Origin: Flavobacteriales bacterium | GTDB taxonomy: Bacteria > Bacteroidota > Bacteroidia > Flavobacteriales_D > Sanyastnellaceae | Assembly: GCA_016722445.1 (NCBI GenBank) | Contig: JADKIZ010000021.1 | Location: 1-64,000 of the forward strand | Direction of reading: 5' to 3' | DNA: 64,000 bases | Shown: positions 37,819-47,161 of the stretch, piece after piece | Position numbering within the stretch: the first letter of the stretch is position 1 | Layout: every line of letters begins with the position of its first letter | Made by a program: the position numbers and the translations under genes | The notes under the pieces: generated by a model | Told to the model about the DNA's origin: nothing | The model's input: only the letters and a program-made list of their open reading frames with translations | Database searches by the model: none

Positions 37819-40800
37819 TTAATTCTCTTTGGTAAATACTTTGTTCCAAGTTCCATTGGCACCACAATCGAGGGTTATGATGTAATTGCCGGAAGACAAT
37901 CCTGAGATGTCAATCGTTTCACTGAAGTTTTGTTTTTCTCCTATTGTGAAATCCATGATGAGATTTCCGCCCAGATCAAAAATTTTCATCATGGTGTAGG
38001 CTGGAAATTCAGTTTGACCTGTGAGCTGTATGTAGTTATTCGAAGGATTGGGAAACAATTCAAACTGTGGCTCTTCGATTTTTTCCAGAATGCCCGTTGT
38101 GGATTCTTCCTGCATTTCCGGATGATCATTCGAAATGATTTCTGTTTGCACATCACCGGATTCAAGGATAAGTGATTTTATGATCTGCGCACTTTCATTC
38201 AATAAGAATGTCGCTGTTTTCGTGCAGCCATTTTGAATAACAGTTGCGGTATATGTCCCAACCAATCCTGACAACAATCCGACTCTGCTGAAGTTTCTGA
38301 TCGTAGTACTTGGGCCACTGATGTAGCCTCCTGGTCCGGTCCATGTAAATGTCGCATTGGTATAAACCGTTGGAATATTTCCTGAAACCGTCACATTTGG
38401 TCCTGCAGGTGCAGCGCTGTATGCGGCAGTTATGGTAAGTGGTACAAGTCTTACTTGGATACTCGCCGAATTACTACAACCATATTGATCTATGCCAACA
38501 ACACCGTAGGTGCGGGTTTGCGACGCGGTGGTGATGATAGTATTCGCATCAATCAGTTGATTCGTATGCGTGGCAAATGTATTTCCTGCATAAGTCCAAT
38601 TGTAATATGTACCACCCGTCGAATTGAGGATGATGTCACATCCTGCAAGTTGTGTTGCCAATGTGTTTGCATTGGTCAAAGCGTTGGTTACAGTTATGGT
38701 TGGTCGAGCACGCACCAATACCGTATGTTGAACAGTTACCGTGCAAACGGGACTATAGGTTACCACCAATGTATAGGTATAGCTTCCTGCAGGCAAACCA
38801 TTCTGAGTGATGCTCGCAGTTGTGGCACTGAATGTCGCTGGTGTTCTTGTCCAACTATAGGTAACAGGATAACCTTGTGGTCGTGGAGTTACCTGACTGA
38901 TCAGCGTGAAATTTTCTCCCTGACAAATTTCCGACGGCCCACAGATTTCTGCGTTGAAATTCACTGGGCACAAACATCCATCACCAACAGTGAATGTATT
39001 ATTCGCAGTACAACCATACTGATCTGTAACTGTGATTGAATAATTGCCTGCGGTGATATTGGAAAGGTCTTCAGTTGAAGAACCGTTGCTCCAACTATAG
39101 AAATAAATAGGAGTGCCTCCAGTGATGTTGAGATCAATTGCACCGCTGTTGGATGGTGAACAAAATGCATCTGTTACCTGACCAGAAAGATTCATTGCAG
39201 ACGATCCTGGAACATGAACCTTTCCTTCTGCTACGCATCCATAGGCATCTGTCACATTGAGTGTATAATCTCCTCCTGGTATTGATGAAAGGTTTGGAGA
39301 TGTTGCTCCATTATTCCACAGATAAGAATACGCTGGAGTTCCATTGGTGACAATCGAAGTAATGGTTCCGGTGGATGATCCGCCGCAATCCGGTGTTGCA
39401 TTGAGCGTGACAGCAGGATTAGCAACTGCAGCTACAAACCAAGGCGCGGTTATCACACATCCCTGCGAATCATAAAGTGTAATTTGATTTAGACCGGAAT
39501 AAACTGTTCGTGGTCCTTCACCATAATAGGGTGCTGTTCCACCAACACCTGTCACCATTACAATACCTGTTTGTCCCGAACAAACCACAGTGTCTCCAGT
39601 GAGTGTTGCTTGCAGCGCACTTGATGGTTGTGTTACCGTGAATGATGCTGTTTGTTGACAGCCACGATCGTCTGTTACAGTTAGCGCATAAGTTCCGGCA
39701 CCGACACCAATGAGGTGTTGTCCGTTGGTTCCATTTGACCAAGCAAAAGTGTATGGTTCTTCTCCTCCCGTAATCGTTGTGAACACCGAACCGTTGTTGT
39801 CACCAAAACAATTGAGATGTACGATCTGAAGTGTTGAAACACTGAGCGGAGCGAATGGACCGTAAATCGGAATGGTACTTGTCGATATACACATTGTGGC
39901 GTCCGTCACTGTTACTGTATAGTAACCAGCGGACAGATTGGTTAAATCTTCCGTGGTCGCGCCATTGCTCCATTGATATTGTAATGGCAGATTAGATGAG
40001 GTTACACTCAGATCAATGGCTCCTCCGCTGTTGCCACAAAAATCATTTGTCACCATGCTATTGATGAGTGGCGGCGATGATGGAAGGATATTGAATGTTG
40101 CTGAAGCTGTGCAGCCATTATCGTCTGTGACGACCAGTGAATAGGTTCCTGGTGTCAATGATATAATGTCTTCAGTCGTAGAACCGTTCGACCAACTATA
40201 ATCATATCCTGACGCGGTTACGCCACCTGTAACTGTCACATCGATTGATCCTGTTCCACTAAAACAACCAGGTTGTGTGATTGTTCCTTGAATGGTGATC
40301 TGAGCAGGTTGTGTGATTTCCAAGTTGGCATTCGCCGTGCAGCCATCTGCAGATGTAACCAAAACTGAATAAATTCCCGGATTGCCATTTTGATTAGATG
40401 TAGTCGTTGAGCCAGTTGACCATTGATAAGTGTAAGGTTCAGTACCGCCATGTACTGAGATGGTTACGTCGCCATCTGCAACTCCATAACAAGTGACATT
40501 GTTGATTTGACCTGTGATTGTCGGAGAATCTCCAACACTTGTGATTGTTGTGGATGCGCTGAGTAGACAACCTTCAGTATCTGTGATCTGCAAGTTGTAA
40601 TTGCCTGCTGATACATTTTGAAGCAAAGCGTTGGTGGTGCCATTCGACCACAGGTAGGTGTAAGGTGCCATTCCACCGCTTACAATAGCTTGTGATGATC
40701 CGTTCGATTGTGCGCAAACTTCCGGGGCATTGGAAAACGAAACAGTCATAGGTGAACTGCTACCACCGACTGCATAGGTATTTGTGAACGTGCATCCTTG

Positions 40801-43269
40801 TGCATCTGTTACTGTCGCACTGATGTTTTGTGCAAAGAGACCATTGAGTGGATTAGTACTCTGGCCATTTCCCCAAAGCACTGTATACGATGGAGTACCT
40901 CCAGTCATCGTCAATTCAAGGCTACCAGGAATATCGCACACCGCATTCGTTATGGTGGGTGTGACTTCGATCTCAGGGGACTCAAGAATTTCAAAAGTCA
41001 GAAGAGGATCAAAGAAACATTGTTCCTGATAAATGAAATACTGTCCGGGCGCGAGACCATCGAAGGTAATCGTATTTGATGTATATAAAGTTGGGTAATA
41101 GGTATTGATATTGAAAATATCAGATACATAATATACATCGGCAATAAATCCGGCGAAGGGATCATAAGACTGATCCAGTTCTAAAACCAATTGTCCAGTT
41201 GCGGTGCCGAAGCAGGAAGGCAGGGTAGAAAGGGGATACCACAAAAACATCAAATCAACATCTGCTATTGCAGGTGTTACTTCGCTCACACAACCGTTCG
41301 CATCTGTTACGATGATTTCTCCAGCAGTATCATCAACTTGAAAAGTACCGGTGGTGTTTTGATCGATGATATTTGGATTCACATAAGTGAAAGTATACGG
41401 AGCTGCTCCACCAGAAATCACACTGGCTTGAATTTCCGCAGGTGTTTCTGGACAGATATATGGAACGGGAGTATCTACTAAAACAATCATAGGATCAAGA
41501 TTACAATCGATACCTAAGTCATCGCTTACATCACCGGGACCAGCATCAACTCCGTCAGGTCCGTTTGCACCTGCCTGACCATTTAGTGCAAAGCTTCTTG
41601 AGCCCGTGCAATCTGCGCTATAAGCTCCGAGTGATCCCGAAACCAATCCTGATTGAGATGTCGGATAGGATACTGTGCCCAGTGTAAAGATCTCATTGAG
41701 AGTAAAGAATGGTGATGGCATAGAGCCAGAACCTGTTACAATCGTATAATAATGGTTACCACTAATTGCCACATGAACCAATGTCATAAGCGGATTGATT
41801 TCTTCAATATATAATGATTCAGTTCCATTGTTGTAAACATGAAAACCATTTCCAAGACTGGTGTAAGTTCCGTTATTGGATCCAGCAACGCCCATGTCTT
41901 CGAGCAATGCCAGAACAATTCCTGCATGACAAGTACCGGATGTGCCACCACTACTGCTTCCACCACCACCACCACCAGAACTTCCGGATCCAAGGCAAGT
42001 CATACCATTGAGGTTACCGGCATTGGTTCCTGCTAATCCACCTAATGCACCTGTTCCGCCAATTGCACCAAGGCCACCATTGACCAAACGGTGTATTGGA
42101 AGTGGGGCAGGGGATGAATTGTTACGAATTATTTTGATCATACCACCAGCACCTCCACTACCACCTCCGCCGCCATCTCCTCCAAACCCACCGTTACCAC
42201 CACCTCCGCCACCGCCAACTGTACATCCTCCGCCACCCAATCCACCATCACCGCCATTGCCACCCAGGCTGGCATCTTGTCCCAATGCGCCATTTTCACC
42301 ATTGGCAAGCATACAGGGTTGCGAAGGAAGATCGAGTGTATGTGCTGCAACGATGATGATTCCTCCACCGGCGCCGCCAATTCCACCTGCGCCACCATCA
42401 CCTCCATTACCTCCAGCAGTGCCATCAGCACCATTGCTTGTGCCATCGCTTCCGGCACCACCACCTCCAGCGCCCAAATTTCCATTACCGCCATCTCCGC
42501 TATATCCAGCGCCTCCCATCATGAGCAAATTACTTGTTGCACTGCCTGCGTTATATGCTCCTGCTGCACAACCTTGACAATTATTTTGTACTGCAAGTCC
42601 ACCTGGCATTCCATTATCACCTTGCCAACCACCATCGCCACCACCTCCTATGCCGCTATTCGAAACGACACCAAAGTTCCCGCCATGGCCACCTGGAGCA
42701 ATTCCTCCGGTTCCACCTTGTCCGCCTTGGCCGTATGCACCCGGACTTCCGCTCTGGAAGCCATCTCCAGTTGCGTCTATTGTTCCACCGGGTTCAATGG
42801 TCAGTACACCTGAAACCATCATAACTACAACACCTCCGATTGTACCATTCCAAGTAAGCGGGATAACACTTCCTGTATTCGTTACGGTAAGATCTGCATA
42901 GTCTGGTACAGAGATCAATTGCACGATGCCTGTTATCGGATCCATCGGATTGTTGATGTTCAATACACGAACTGAACCCGGATTAATCTGTATCACATGC
43001 ACCCATTCCCAAGCGCCAGCATTTCCGCCATCCATCTGAATGAGCAGTGCTTTTTTTCCAACAGTAAAATACGTCGATTGATTCACATCAATCATGAATG
43101 TTCCAAAGTCAATATTGGTGACTTCCGTATATTCATTGATGATGGTATTCGGTGATGAAATGATCATTGATCCTAATGAACTGGATCCGAACTGTGCTTT
43201 TGAATTCGTGTAGATGAATAAAAGCAATAATGAGAGAATGGCATTTCGCCAAAGGTTAGTTGGAGTCAT
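37819..43269 (-). CDS. Glycine-rich SprB-repeat T9SS adhesin
   Basis: About 1816 residues from the start at 43269 (MTPTNLWRNAILSLLLLFIYTNSKAQ, a signal peptide; upstream in-frame codons would hide it). Order: an N-terminal beta domain (about 25-160), a glycine-rich collagen-like stretch (about 165-460, tracts such as GGGGGGGNGGFGGDGGGGG), a beta region, then about eight SprB-type repeats of roughly 80 residues with Y.W(S/N)NG.TTEDL...G.Y...VTD..GC, plus one degenerate copy, and a type A C-terminal domain (FELFPNPSNNYIQLTG ... LSSGNYIITLDCGANGTWNKVF). SprB of Flavobacterium is the mobile gliding adhesin; this resembles its repeats but motility is not implied. Intact over 5.4 kb. Confidence 0.9.
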   Translation of the reverse strand: MTPTNLWRNAILSLLLLFIYTNSKAQFGSSSLGSMIISSPNTIINEYTEVTNIDFGTFMIDVNQSTYFTVGKKALLIQMDGGNAGAWEWVHVIQINPGSVRVLNINNPMDPITGIVQLISVPDYADLTVTNTGSVIPLTWNGTIGGVVVMMVSGVLTIEPGGTIDATGDGFQSGSPGAYGQGGQGGTGGIAPGGHGGNFGVVSNSGIGGGGDGGWQGDNGMPGGLAVQNNCQGCAAGAYNAGSATSNLLMMGGAGYSGDGGNGNLGAGGGGAGSDGTSNGADGTAGGNGGDGGAGGIGGAGGGIIIVAAHTLDLPSQPCMLANGENGALGQDASLGGNGGDGGLGGGGCTVGGGGGGGNGGFGGDGGGGGSGGAGGMIKIIRNNSSPAPLPIHRLVNGGLGAIGGTGALGGLAGTNAGNLNGMTCLGSGSSGGGGGGSSSGGTSGTCHAGIVLALLEDMGVAGSNNGTYTSLGNGFHVYNNGTESLYIEEINPLMTLVHVAISGNHYYTIVTGSGSMPSPFFTLNEIFTLGTVSYPTSQSGLVSGSLGAYSADCTGSRSFALNGQAGANGPDGVDAGPGDVSDDLGIDCNLDPMIVLVDTPVPYICPETPAEIQASVISGGAAPYTFTYVNPNIIDQNTTGTFQVDDTAGEIIVTDANGCVSEVTPAIADVDLMFLWYPLSTLPSCFGTATGQLVLELDQSYDPFAGFIADVYYVSDIFNINTYYPTLYTSNTITFDGLAPGQYFIYQEQCFFDPLLTFEILESPEIEVTPTITNAVCDIPGSLELTMTGGTPSYTVLWGNGQSTNPLNGLFAQNISATVTDAQGCTFTNTYAVGGSSSPMTVSFSNAPEVCAQSNGSSQAIVSGGMAPYTYLWSNGTTNALLQNVSAGNYNLQITDTEGCLLSASTTITSVGDSPTITGQINNVTCYGVADGDVTISVHGGTEPYTYQWSTGSTTTSNQNGNPGIYSVLVTSADGCTANANLEITQPAQITIQGTITQPGCFSGTGSIDVTVTGGVTASGYDYSWSNGSTTEDIISLTPGTYSLVVTDDNGCTASATFNILPSSPPLINSMVTNDFCGNSGGAIDLSVTSSNLPLQYQWSNGATTEDLTNLSAGYYTVTVTDATMCISTSTIPIYGPFAPLSVSTLQIVHLNCFGDNNGSVFTTITGGEEPYTFAWSNGTNGQHLIGVGAGTYALTVTDDRGCQQTASFTVTQPSSALQATLTGDTVVCSGQTGIVMVTGVGGTAPYYGEGPRTVYSGLNQITLYDSQGCVITAPWFVAAVANPAVTLNATPDCGGSSTGTITSIVTNGTPAYSYLWNNGATSPNLSSIPGGDYTLNVTDAYGCVAEGKVHVPGSSAMNLSGQVTDAFCSPSNSGAIDLNITGGTPIYFYSWSNGSSTEDLSNITAGNYSITVTDQYGCTANNTFTVGDGCLCPVNFNAEICGPSEICQGENFTLISQVTPRPQGYPVTYSWTRTPATFSATTASITQNGLPAGSYTYTLVVTYSPVCTVTVQHTVLVRARPTITVTNALTNANTLATQLAGCDIILNSTGGTYYNWTYAGNTFATHTNQLIDANTIITTASQTRTYGVVGIDQYGCSNSASIQVRLVPLTITAAYSAAPAGPNVTVSGNIPTVYTNATFTWTGPGGYISGPSTTIRNFSRVGLLSGLVGTYTATVIQNGCTKTATFLLNESAQIIKSLILESGDVQTEIISNDHPEMQEESTTGILEKIEEPQFELFPNPSNNYIQLTGQTEFPAYTMMKIFDLGGNLIMDFTIGEKQNFSETIDISGLSSGNYIITLDCGANGTWNKVFTKEN

Positions 43270-43389
43270 TTGAATAGGTTTAAATAGTTTTCGCGCCAAA
43301 TCTAATCGGTTTGTCGTGATTTGATAACAGCAAAATCTGGTCGGATTTTTATTTCTAAATACACCTTTGATCATCATGAGTCAAATTCA

Positions 43390-43650
43390 CTCGGATACTG
43401 GCGTCCAGTAAATGCTTGATGTATATAAAACGTTTATTGGTGTTTGCCTTATTGTCATTCACCGGAATCCAAATAACAATCGCTCAAAGTTCACAGTGGG
43501 AATGGGTTTCTGGTTTCGGTTTTGCTGAAACGGAAATTTTGAACAGCAAAAGAGGATCACGTTGGCAACATGATTTGCGGTGGTACTTTTGAAAATACCA
43601 CCGACTTTGATCCGGGTATTGGTGCAGCCTATTTTGGGCGACACGCCAAG
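43390..43650 (+). pseudogene. Truncated copy of the 5' end of the T9SS gene at 46448
   Basis: From 43419 an ATG opens KRLLVFALLSFTGIQITIAQSSQWEWVSGFG, closely matching MRSLLAYALLSFTGIQLAIAQSPQWEWVSGFG of the gene at 46448. Similarity also covers about 30 bp upstream (GGCGTCCA) and, after a frame shift, FENTTDFDPGIG versus FENTIDFDPGVG. It ends abruptly near 43650. It is a decayed duplicate of the first 80 or so codons, in direct orientation and about 3 kb upstream of the longer gene. Confidence 0.82.
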
Positions 43651-43693
43651 ATGAGAACCAATTTTTCTTCCATTTGATTAACTTAATTTTATG

Positions 43694-44331
43694 CAGTCGG
43701 AATCGTTATGATGCGTTGAAAGCTAAAAAGGACGAGCGCTTTGCGATTGTAACGAATCGGGAAAGTGGCTGTCATTGAAGGATTTCAAGTCGGTAATAGA
43801 CTTCGACGGCATGATTTGGGTTTGATGCATCATTGTTGTTGAATCAAGTCGAATTGAGTGTCTCAAGTTCACCAATACAATTGAATGGCGAGAAGTGTTT
43901 TTGTCGATTCAATACCTATTTGGGGGGATTAATTGATTCCGGTTGCTTTAATTGAATGGACATGCGAAGTAAGAAAAAGATGAAGAAAACGCTTAGTTAT
44001 TTTAACCCAGATTCCAAGACTTATGGCAAGTTTGAACGGGTTGATTAGATTTCTATTTACTCTATTTTCGAATAATTCTGTGTTGTTGGGCTGATCAGAA
44101 ATGATTTTGGTTTAATATTGAATTCAAAATTGGATAGAATCCAAATCATGCAATCGAAATCAATTACTGCGTTGAAATCCTTTAAAGACGGCCACTTCCC
44201 CGAATCGTTCCTAGCTGGACACGCTTCGTTTTTTATTTTCACCTAATGGCTAATGCGCCTTCGAATAACTATCTTGTCGGAGTCACCGTCCTTTTTAACT
44301 TTCAGCTCATCGTTTCGATTCCGATTGTTTT
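43694..44331. repeat. Diverged inverted repeat with decayed coding sequence
   Basis: The plus-strand segment 43694-43830 resembles the reverse complement of 44331-44145. Shared blocks are CGGAATCG, AAAAAGGAC, AACGATTCGGG-AAGTGG and AAGGATTTCAA...TTCGA...GCATGATTTGG. Translating both gives matching pieces (SGKWLSLKDFKSVIDFDGMIW on plus; SGKWPSLKDFNAVIDFDCMIW on minus), so the arms look like two decayed copies of one unknown gene in opposite orientation. Confidence 0.6.
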
Positions 44332-44381
44332 ATTTGGGTAAAAGGAAATATTAAAAAAAAGGTATTTGCTGAGAATACCTA

Positions 44382-45173
44382 ATGTCATTGATAACTATGA
44401 GTATTAAGCAAGCGCTTCTAAGGCTGAAACCACTTCAATATTATTTTAAGGGTCGATTGGTGTTAAACGACATCACCCATCTTGCTGTGCAGAAGCAGAG
44501 TCGTGAAGAAATTGCCAAGACTACAGCGCGCAGTCAGGTAATCAATTACCTGCTTTCACGCGTATCAGGCGAGACGACATATCTTGAAATCGGGGTGCGT
44601 GATCCTAGTAAAAATTTTGACAGGATCAAGGCATCGAAGAAATATAGCGTCGATCCAGGAATTGAGTTTGCTCCAAACCCTGTCGACTTTCCTGTTACAA
44701 GCGATATTTTTTTCGAACAATTGGACAAAGGATTGGTTCTTTCGCCTCAAACCAGGTTCGACGTCATTTTTATCGACGGACTCCATTTGGCAGAACAGGT
44801 AGACAAAGACATACGCAATGCGCTTCGGTTTGTGAAGGACGACGGCTTTATAGTTCTTCACGATTGCAATCCTCCCAGCGAATGGCACGCACGGGAAACA
44901 CACAACTATCGCGAATCGCCTGCCGGTAATTTTTGGAACGGTACCACGTGGAAGGCTTTTGTGAAGTGGCGTTGCGAACCTTCCATTTTCTCGTGTTGTA
45001 TCGATAGCGACTGGGGAGTTGGCGTTATCTCAAAGACACGAAACATAGGTTTACATCTTCAGGAAGGCAACGAGTTTTTCGAGTTTAGCCATTTTGCCCA
45101 ACACCGCTCAAAACAATTGAATCTTGGTTCATTTGAAGATTTTAAACGAAATCTTGAAAGTGCTATCAAATGA
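44382..45173 (+). CDS. Class I SAM-dependent methyltransferase (Methyltransf_24 type)
   Basis: A 263-residue protein (start at 44382 or 44397). The Rossmann core is visible: motif I TTYLEIGVRDPSKNF (about 67-81), KYSVDPGIEF (acidic ribose-binding region), FDVIFIDGLHLAEQVDKDIRNALRFVKDDGFIVLHDCNPP (about 125-165), matching small-molecule or sugar methyltransferases of the Methyltransf_24 family. GNFWNGTTWKAFVKWR and FSCCIDSDWGVGVI follow. Base composition seems more GC-rich than neighbours. It sits 18 bp before a glycosyltransferase-like gene, between two copies of a T9SS gene start, so the pair looks like an inserted surface-glycan modification cassette. Confidence 0.82.
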   Translation: MSLITMSIKQALLRLKPLQYYFKGRLVLNDITHLAVQKQSREEIAKTTARSQVINYLLSRVSGETTYLEIGVRDPSKNFDRIKASKKYSVDPGIEFAPNPVDFPVTSDIFFEQLDKGLVLSPQTRFDVIFIDGLHLAEQVDKDIRNALRFVKDDGFIVLHDCNPPSEWHARETHNYRESPAGNFWNGTTWKAFVKWRCEPSIFSCCIDSDWGVGVISKTRNIGLHLQEGNEFFEFSHFAQHRSKQLNLGSFEDFKRNLESAIK

Positions 45174-45191
45174 AATCATGCCACTAAACCA

Positions 45192-45497
45192 ATGAGCCAG
45201 AAGAAGTTTCTGTTTATAACCCACCTCACACCTAAGTCCAAGCGATCGGCTTTGCGCGAAGAGCTACTCTTGCTCATGGATGCCTCATTGAAGGCGCAGA
45301 CGTATACCACTTGGAAGGCGTTACGCATTGGCGAAGAAGAGCATACTGATGGCCACATACAAACTGTGGATGCCGCGAGGACCGGGAGTTTTCGAGCTGT
45401 TTACGAACGCCAAGATGTCAAAGACTTGATTGATTGGGCAGACTACATCGTGAAGCTCGACGATGACGATATCATTCTCCTAATACATTGGAAATAG
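45192..45497 (+). CDS. Glycosyltransferase-like protein, N-terminal part
   Basis: Starts MSQKKFLFITHLTPKSKRSALREELLLLMDASLKAQTYTTWKALRIGEEE and reaches IVKLDDDDIIL, a DxD-like metal/nucleotide-sugar motif as in GT2-type transferases. The frame breaks at about 45479: one missing C in the CTCC run turns LDDDDIILPNTLEIAS into an early stop. The remaining protein is in the next frame (45488-46036). It is probably one gene of about 280 codons, cotranscribed with the methyltransferase. Confidence 0.72.
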   Translation: MSQKKFLFITHLTPKSKRSALREELLLLMDASLKAQTYTTWKALRIGEEEHTDGHIQTVDAARTGSFRAVYERQDVKDLIDWADYIVKLDDDDIILLIHWK

Positions 45498-46036
45498 CCT
45501 CTCAGCTGGATTTCGATTGTTATTGCGATCGCTTTCACACGTTTCATGATCTCACTACTGGACGCACCACGCAGCAGAAACGGCCGTGGATAGCTGCCAC
45601 TTGCATTCACAAGAAAGAGCATGCAGTTACACTCAATAGGGGAGATGGTTTAGCTGACAATTTCATCCATTCATTGTTTTATGGTGAACACGGCCGCGAC
45701 TGGATAGCCTATTATGCCAAACGAAATATTATATACGCTCAACCCACCACGCCAGTTTATGTGCGTGTGCTTTCACCCAGTAGCAAAAGTTCGGGAGCCA
45801 TAGTCTTTCCTGCGCATACACTGGCAGATATTGATCTGCAAGCCTATTTCGCTTACGTTCGCGGCTTTGGCAGTTGGAACCACTATCCAATCCGCAATTT
45901 CAACTCCTACATTCCTAAACTACAGAAGATTTGGAAAACGTTTTCGCAACGCGATATGGTGCCGATGTCCCATACATCGGCTGTATTGCGCGTGAAGGAG
46001 TTGTTGATTTATATATGGTGGCGAATCGTTGGGTGA
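45488..46036 (+). CDS. Glycosyltransferase-like protein, C-terminal part
   Basis: Continues the previous frame from about 45480 (NTLEIASQLDFDCYCDRFHTFHDLTTGRTTQQ), with no start codon of its own expected. Seen: PWIAATCIHKKEHAVTLNR, YGEHGRDWIAYYAKRNIIYAQPTTPVYVRVLSPSSKSSGA and a C-terminal helix region ending LLIYIWWRIVG. The repeated pattern of a glycan-processing transferase with the acceptor domain after the DDDD motif is plausible; substrate unknown. Confidence 0.68.
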   Translation: MEIASQLDFDCYCDRFHTFHDLTTGRTTQQKRPWIAATCIHKKEHAVTLNRGDGLADNFIHSLFYGEHGRDWIAYYAKRNIIYAQPTTPVYVRVLSPSSKSSGAIVFPAHTLADIDLQAYFAYVRGFGSWNHYPIRNFNSYIPKLQKIWKTFSQRDMVPMSHTSAVLRVKELLIYIWWRIVG

Positions 46037-46447
46037 TAGCTAACAATATCCAGATGCAAAACACTCACATTTGATTTAGCTTCTTCTTTGCATTTGTTCT
46101 GCCTATTCAAAAAAATGAGTCAAGTTCCTCATGCAAGATATTTCTGTGTGGCTTATGGCAGGGCAATTTGGAATCAGAGCAACGAAAGAAAAGTCTTCCT
46201 GGATTGAAAGGAATTGTAAATGTCATTCTCGATAGTAACTACTTTTTTGAATTGCTGGATGCTTAGTTTTTCTCAGTTTCCATTTCGTCTGCGATTCGTT
46301 TAGTAGTTTCAACTCGCCATTGCAATTTTTTGGTGTTCCAAAATTATTTTATTCAATTCATCTTTTGGATGTCATATCTTAATCCGCCTTTTATTACCTT
46401 GCGTTAAATTCAATTGGATTCCGGCGTCCAATTCAAACTTAATCCAA
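46037..46447. other. Intergenic region, no gene seen
   Basis: AT-rich with stops in all frames. Its last 40 bp resemble the segment upstream of the truncated copy near 43390-43418, so the duplication includes some upstream sequence. No RNA gene or terminator was recognised. Confidence 0.55.
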
Positions 46448-47161
46448 ATGAGAAGTTTATTGGCGTATGCCTTATTGTCATTCACCGGAATTCAACTTGC
46501 AATCGCTCAAAGTCCGCAGTGGGAATGGGTTTCTGGTTTCGGCTCTGCTAACACGGAAATTTTCAACGCGATAAAAGTTGACCATTTAGGTAATGTCATT
46601 TGTGGTGGCAATTTTGAAAATACCATCGATTTTGATCCAGGAGTGGGTACAACAAATCTCTCGGCATCCAGCACTGATGCAGTAGTTGCGAAGTACGATG
46701 GCAATGGAAATTTCCTATGGGCGTTCAAGGTTGGAGGATGGGCCATGGACCAGGTTTCTTTTGTGGATGTTGATGCACAAAACAATATCTATATCAGTGG
46801 AATGTTTAGAGGAACTGCCGATTTCAATCCGGGCGCAGGAACATTTAATTTGACATCACCGAATGATCAGACCAATAGCTTTCTCATGAAGGTTGATGCA
46901 AATGGCGTGTTTCAATGGGCAAAAATGTACTTTGCTGTGAACGGTGTCACCAACAGAGGACTTGCAGTGGATCAGGAACTGGTGATGTTTATTTTACCGG
47001 ATATTATTATGCCACAGTTGATATGGATCCCAACGATGTTGCCGCCGGTGCTTACAACGCGGGTAGCGAAGATTTTTTTATTTCTAAACTTGATACCGAT
47101 GGCAACTTCATTCGTGGCGTGCGATTCGGCGATGTTTCTACTCAAAATATTTCTGCTTTAG
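46448..47161 (+). CDS. T9SS repeat protein, N-terminal part
   Basis: Start MRSLLAYALLSFTGIQLAIAQ is a signal peptide. Coding to about 46975 shows beta-propeller-like repeats with WEWVSGFGS, VDHLGNVICGGNFENTIDFDPG and VDAQNNIYISGMFRGTADFNPGAG. After LAVD, near 46975, one base is missing; the true protein continues in the 46915-49110 frame and the remaining 60 codons here are spurious. The gene is the longer relative of the truncated copy at 43419. Confidence 0.75.
   Translation: MRSLLAYALLSFTGIQLAIAQSPQWEWVSGFGSANTEIFNAIKVDHLGNVICGGNFENTIDFDPGVGTTNLSASSTDAVVAKYDGNGNFLWAFKVGGWAMDQVSFVDVDAQNNIYISGMFRGTADFNPGAGTFNLTSPNDQTNSFLMKVDANGVFQWAKMYFAVNGVTNRGLAVDQELVMFILPDIIMPQLIWIPTMLPPVLTTRVAKIFLFLNLIPMATSFVACDSAMFLLKIFLL

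Larger units (their letters stand above)
43270..44381. other. Gene-poor region with decayed sequence
   Basis: This 1.1-kb interval holds the decayed T9SS gene start (43419-43650) and a diverged inverted repeat (43694-44331), described separately. No intact gene was seen. The remaining sequence is AT-rich with stops in all frames. Confidence 0.6.

Noticed and set aside
41942..42577. Proline-rich plus-strand frame
   Set aside because: It is the reverse complement of the glycine-rich region of the minus-strand adhesin.
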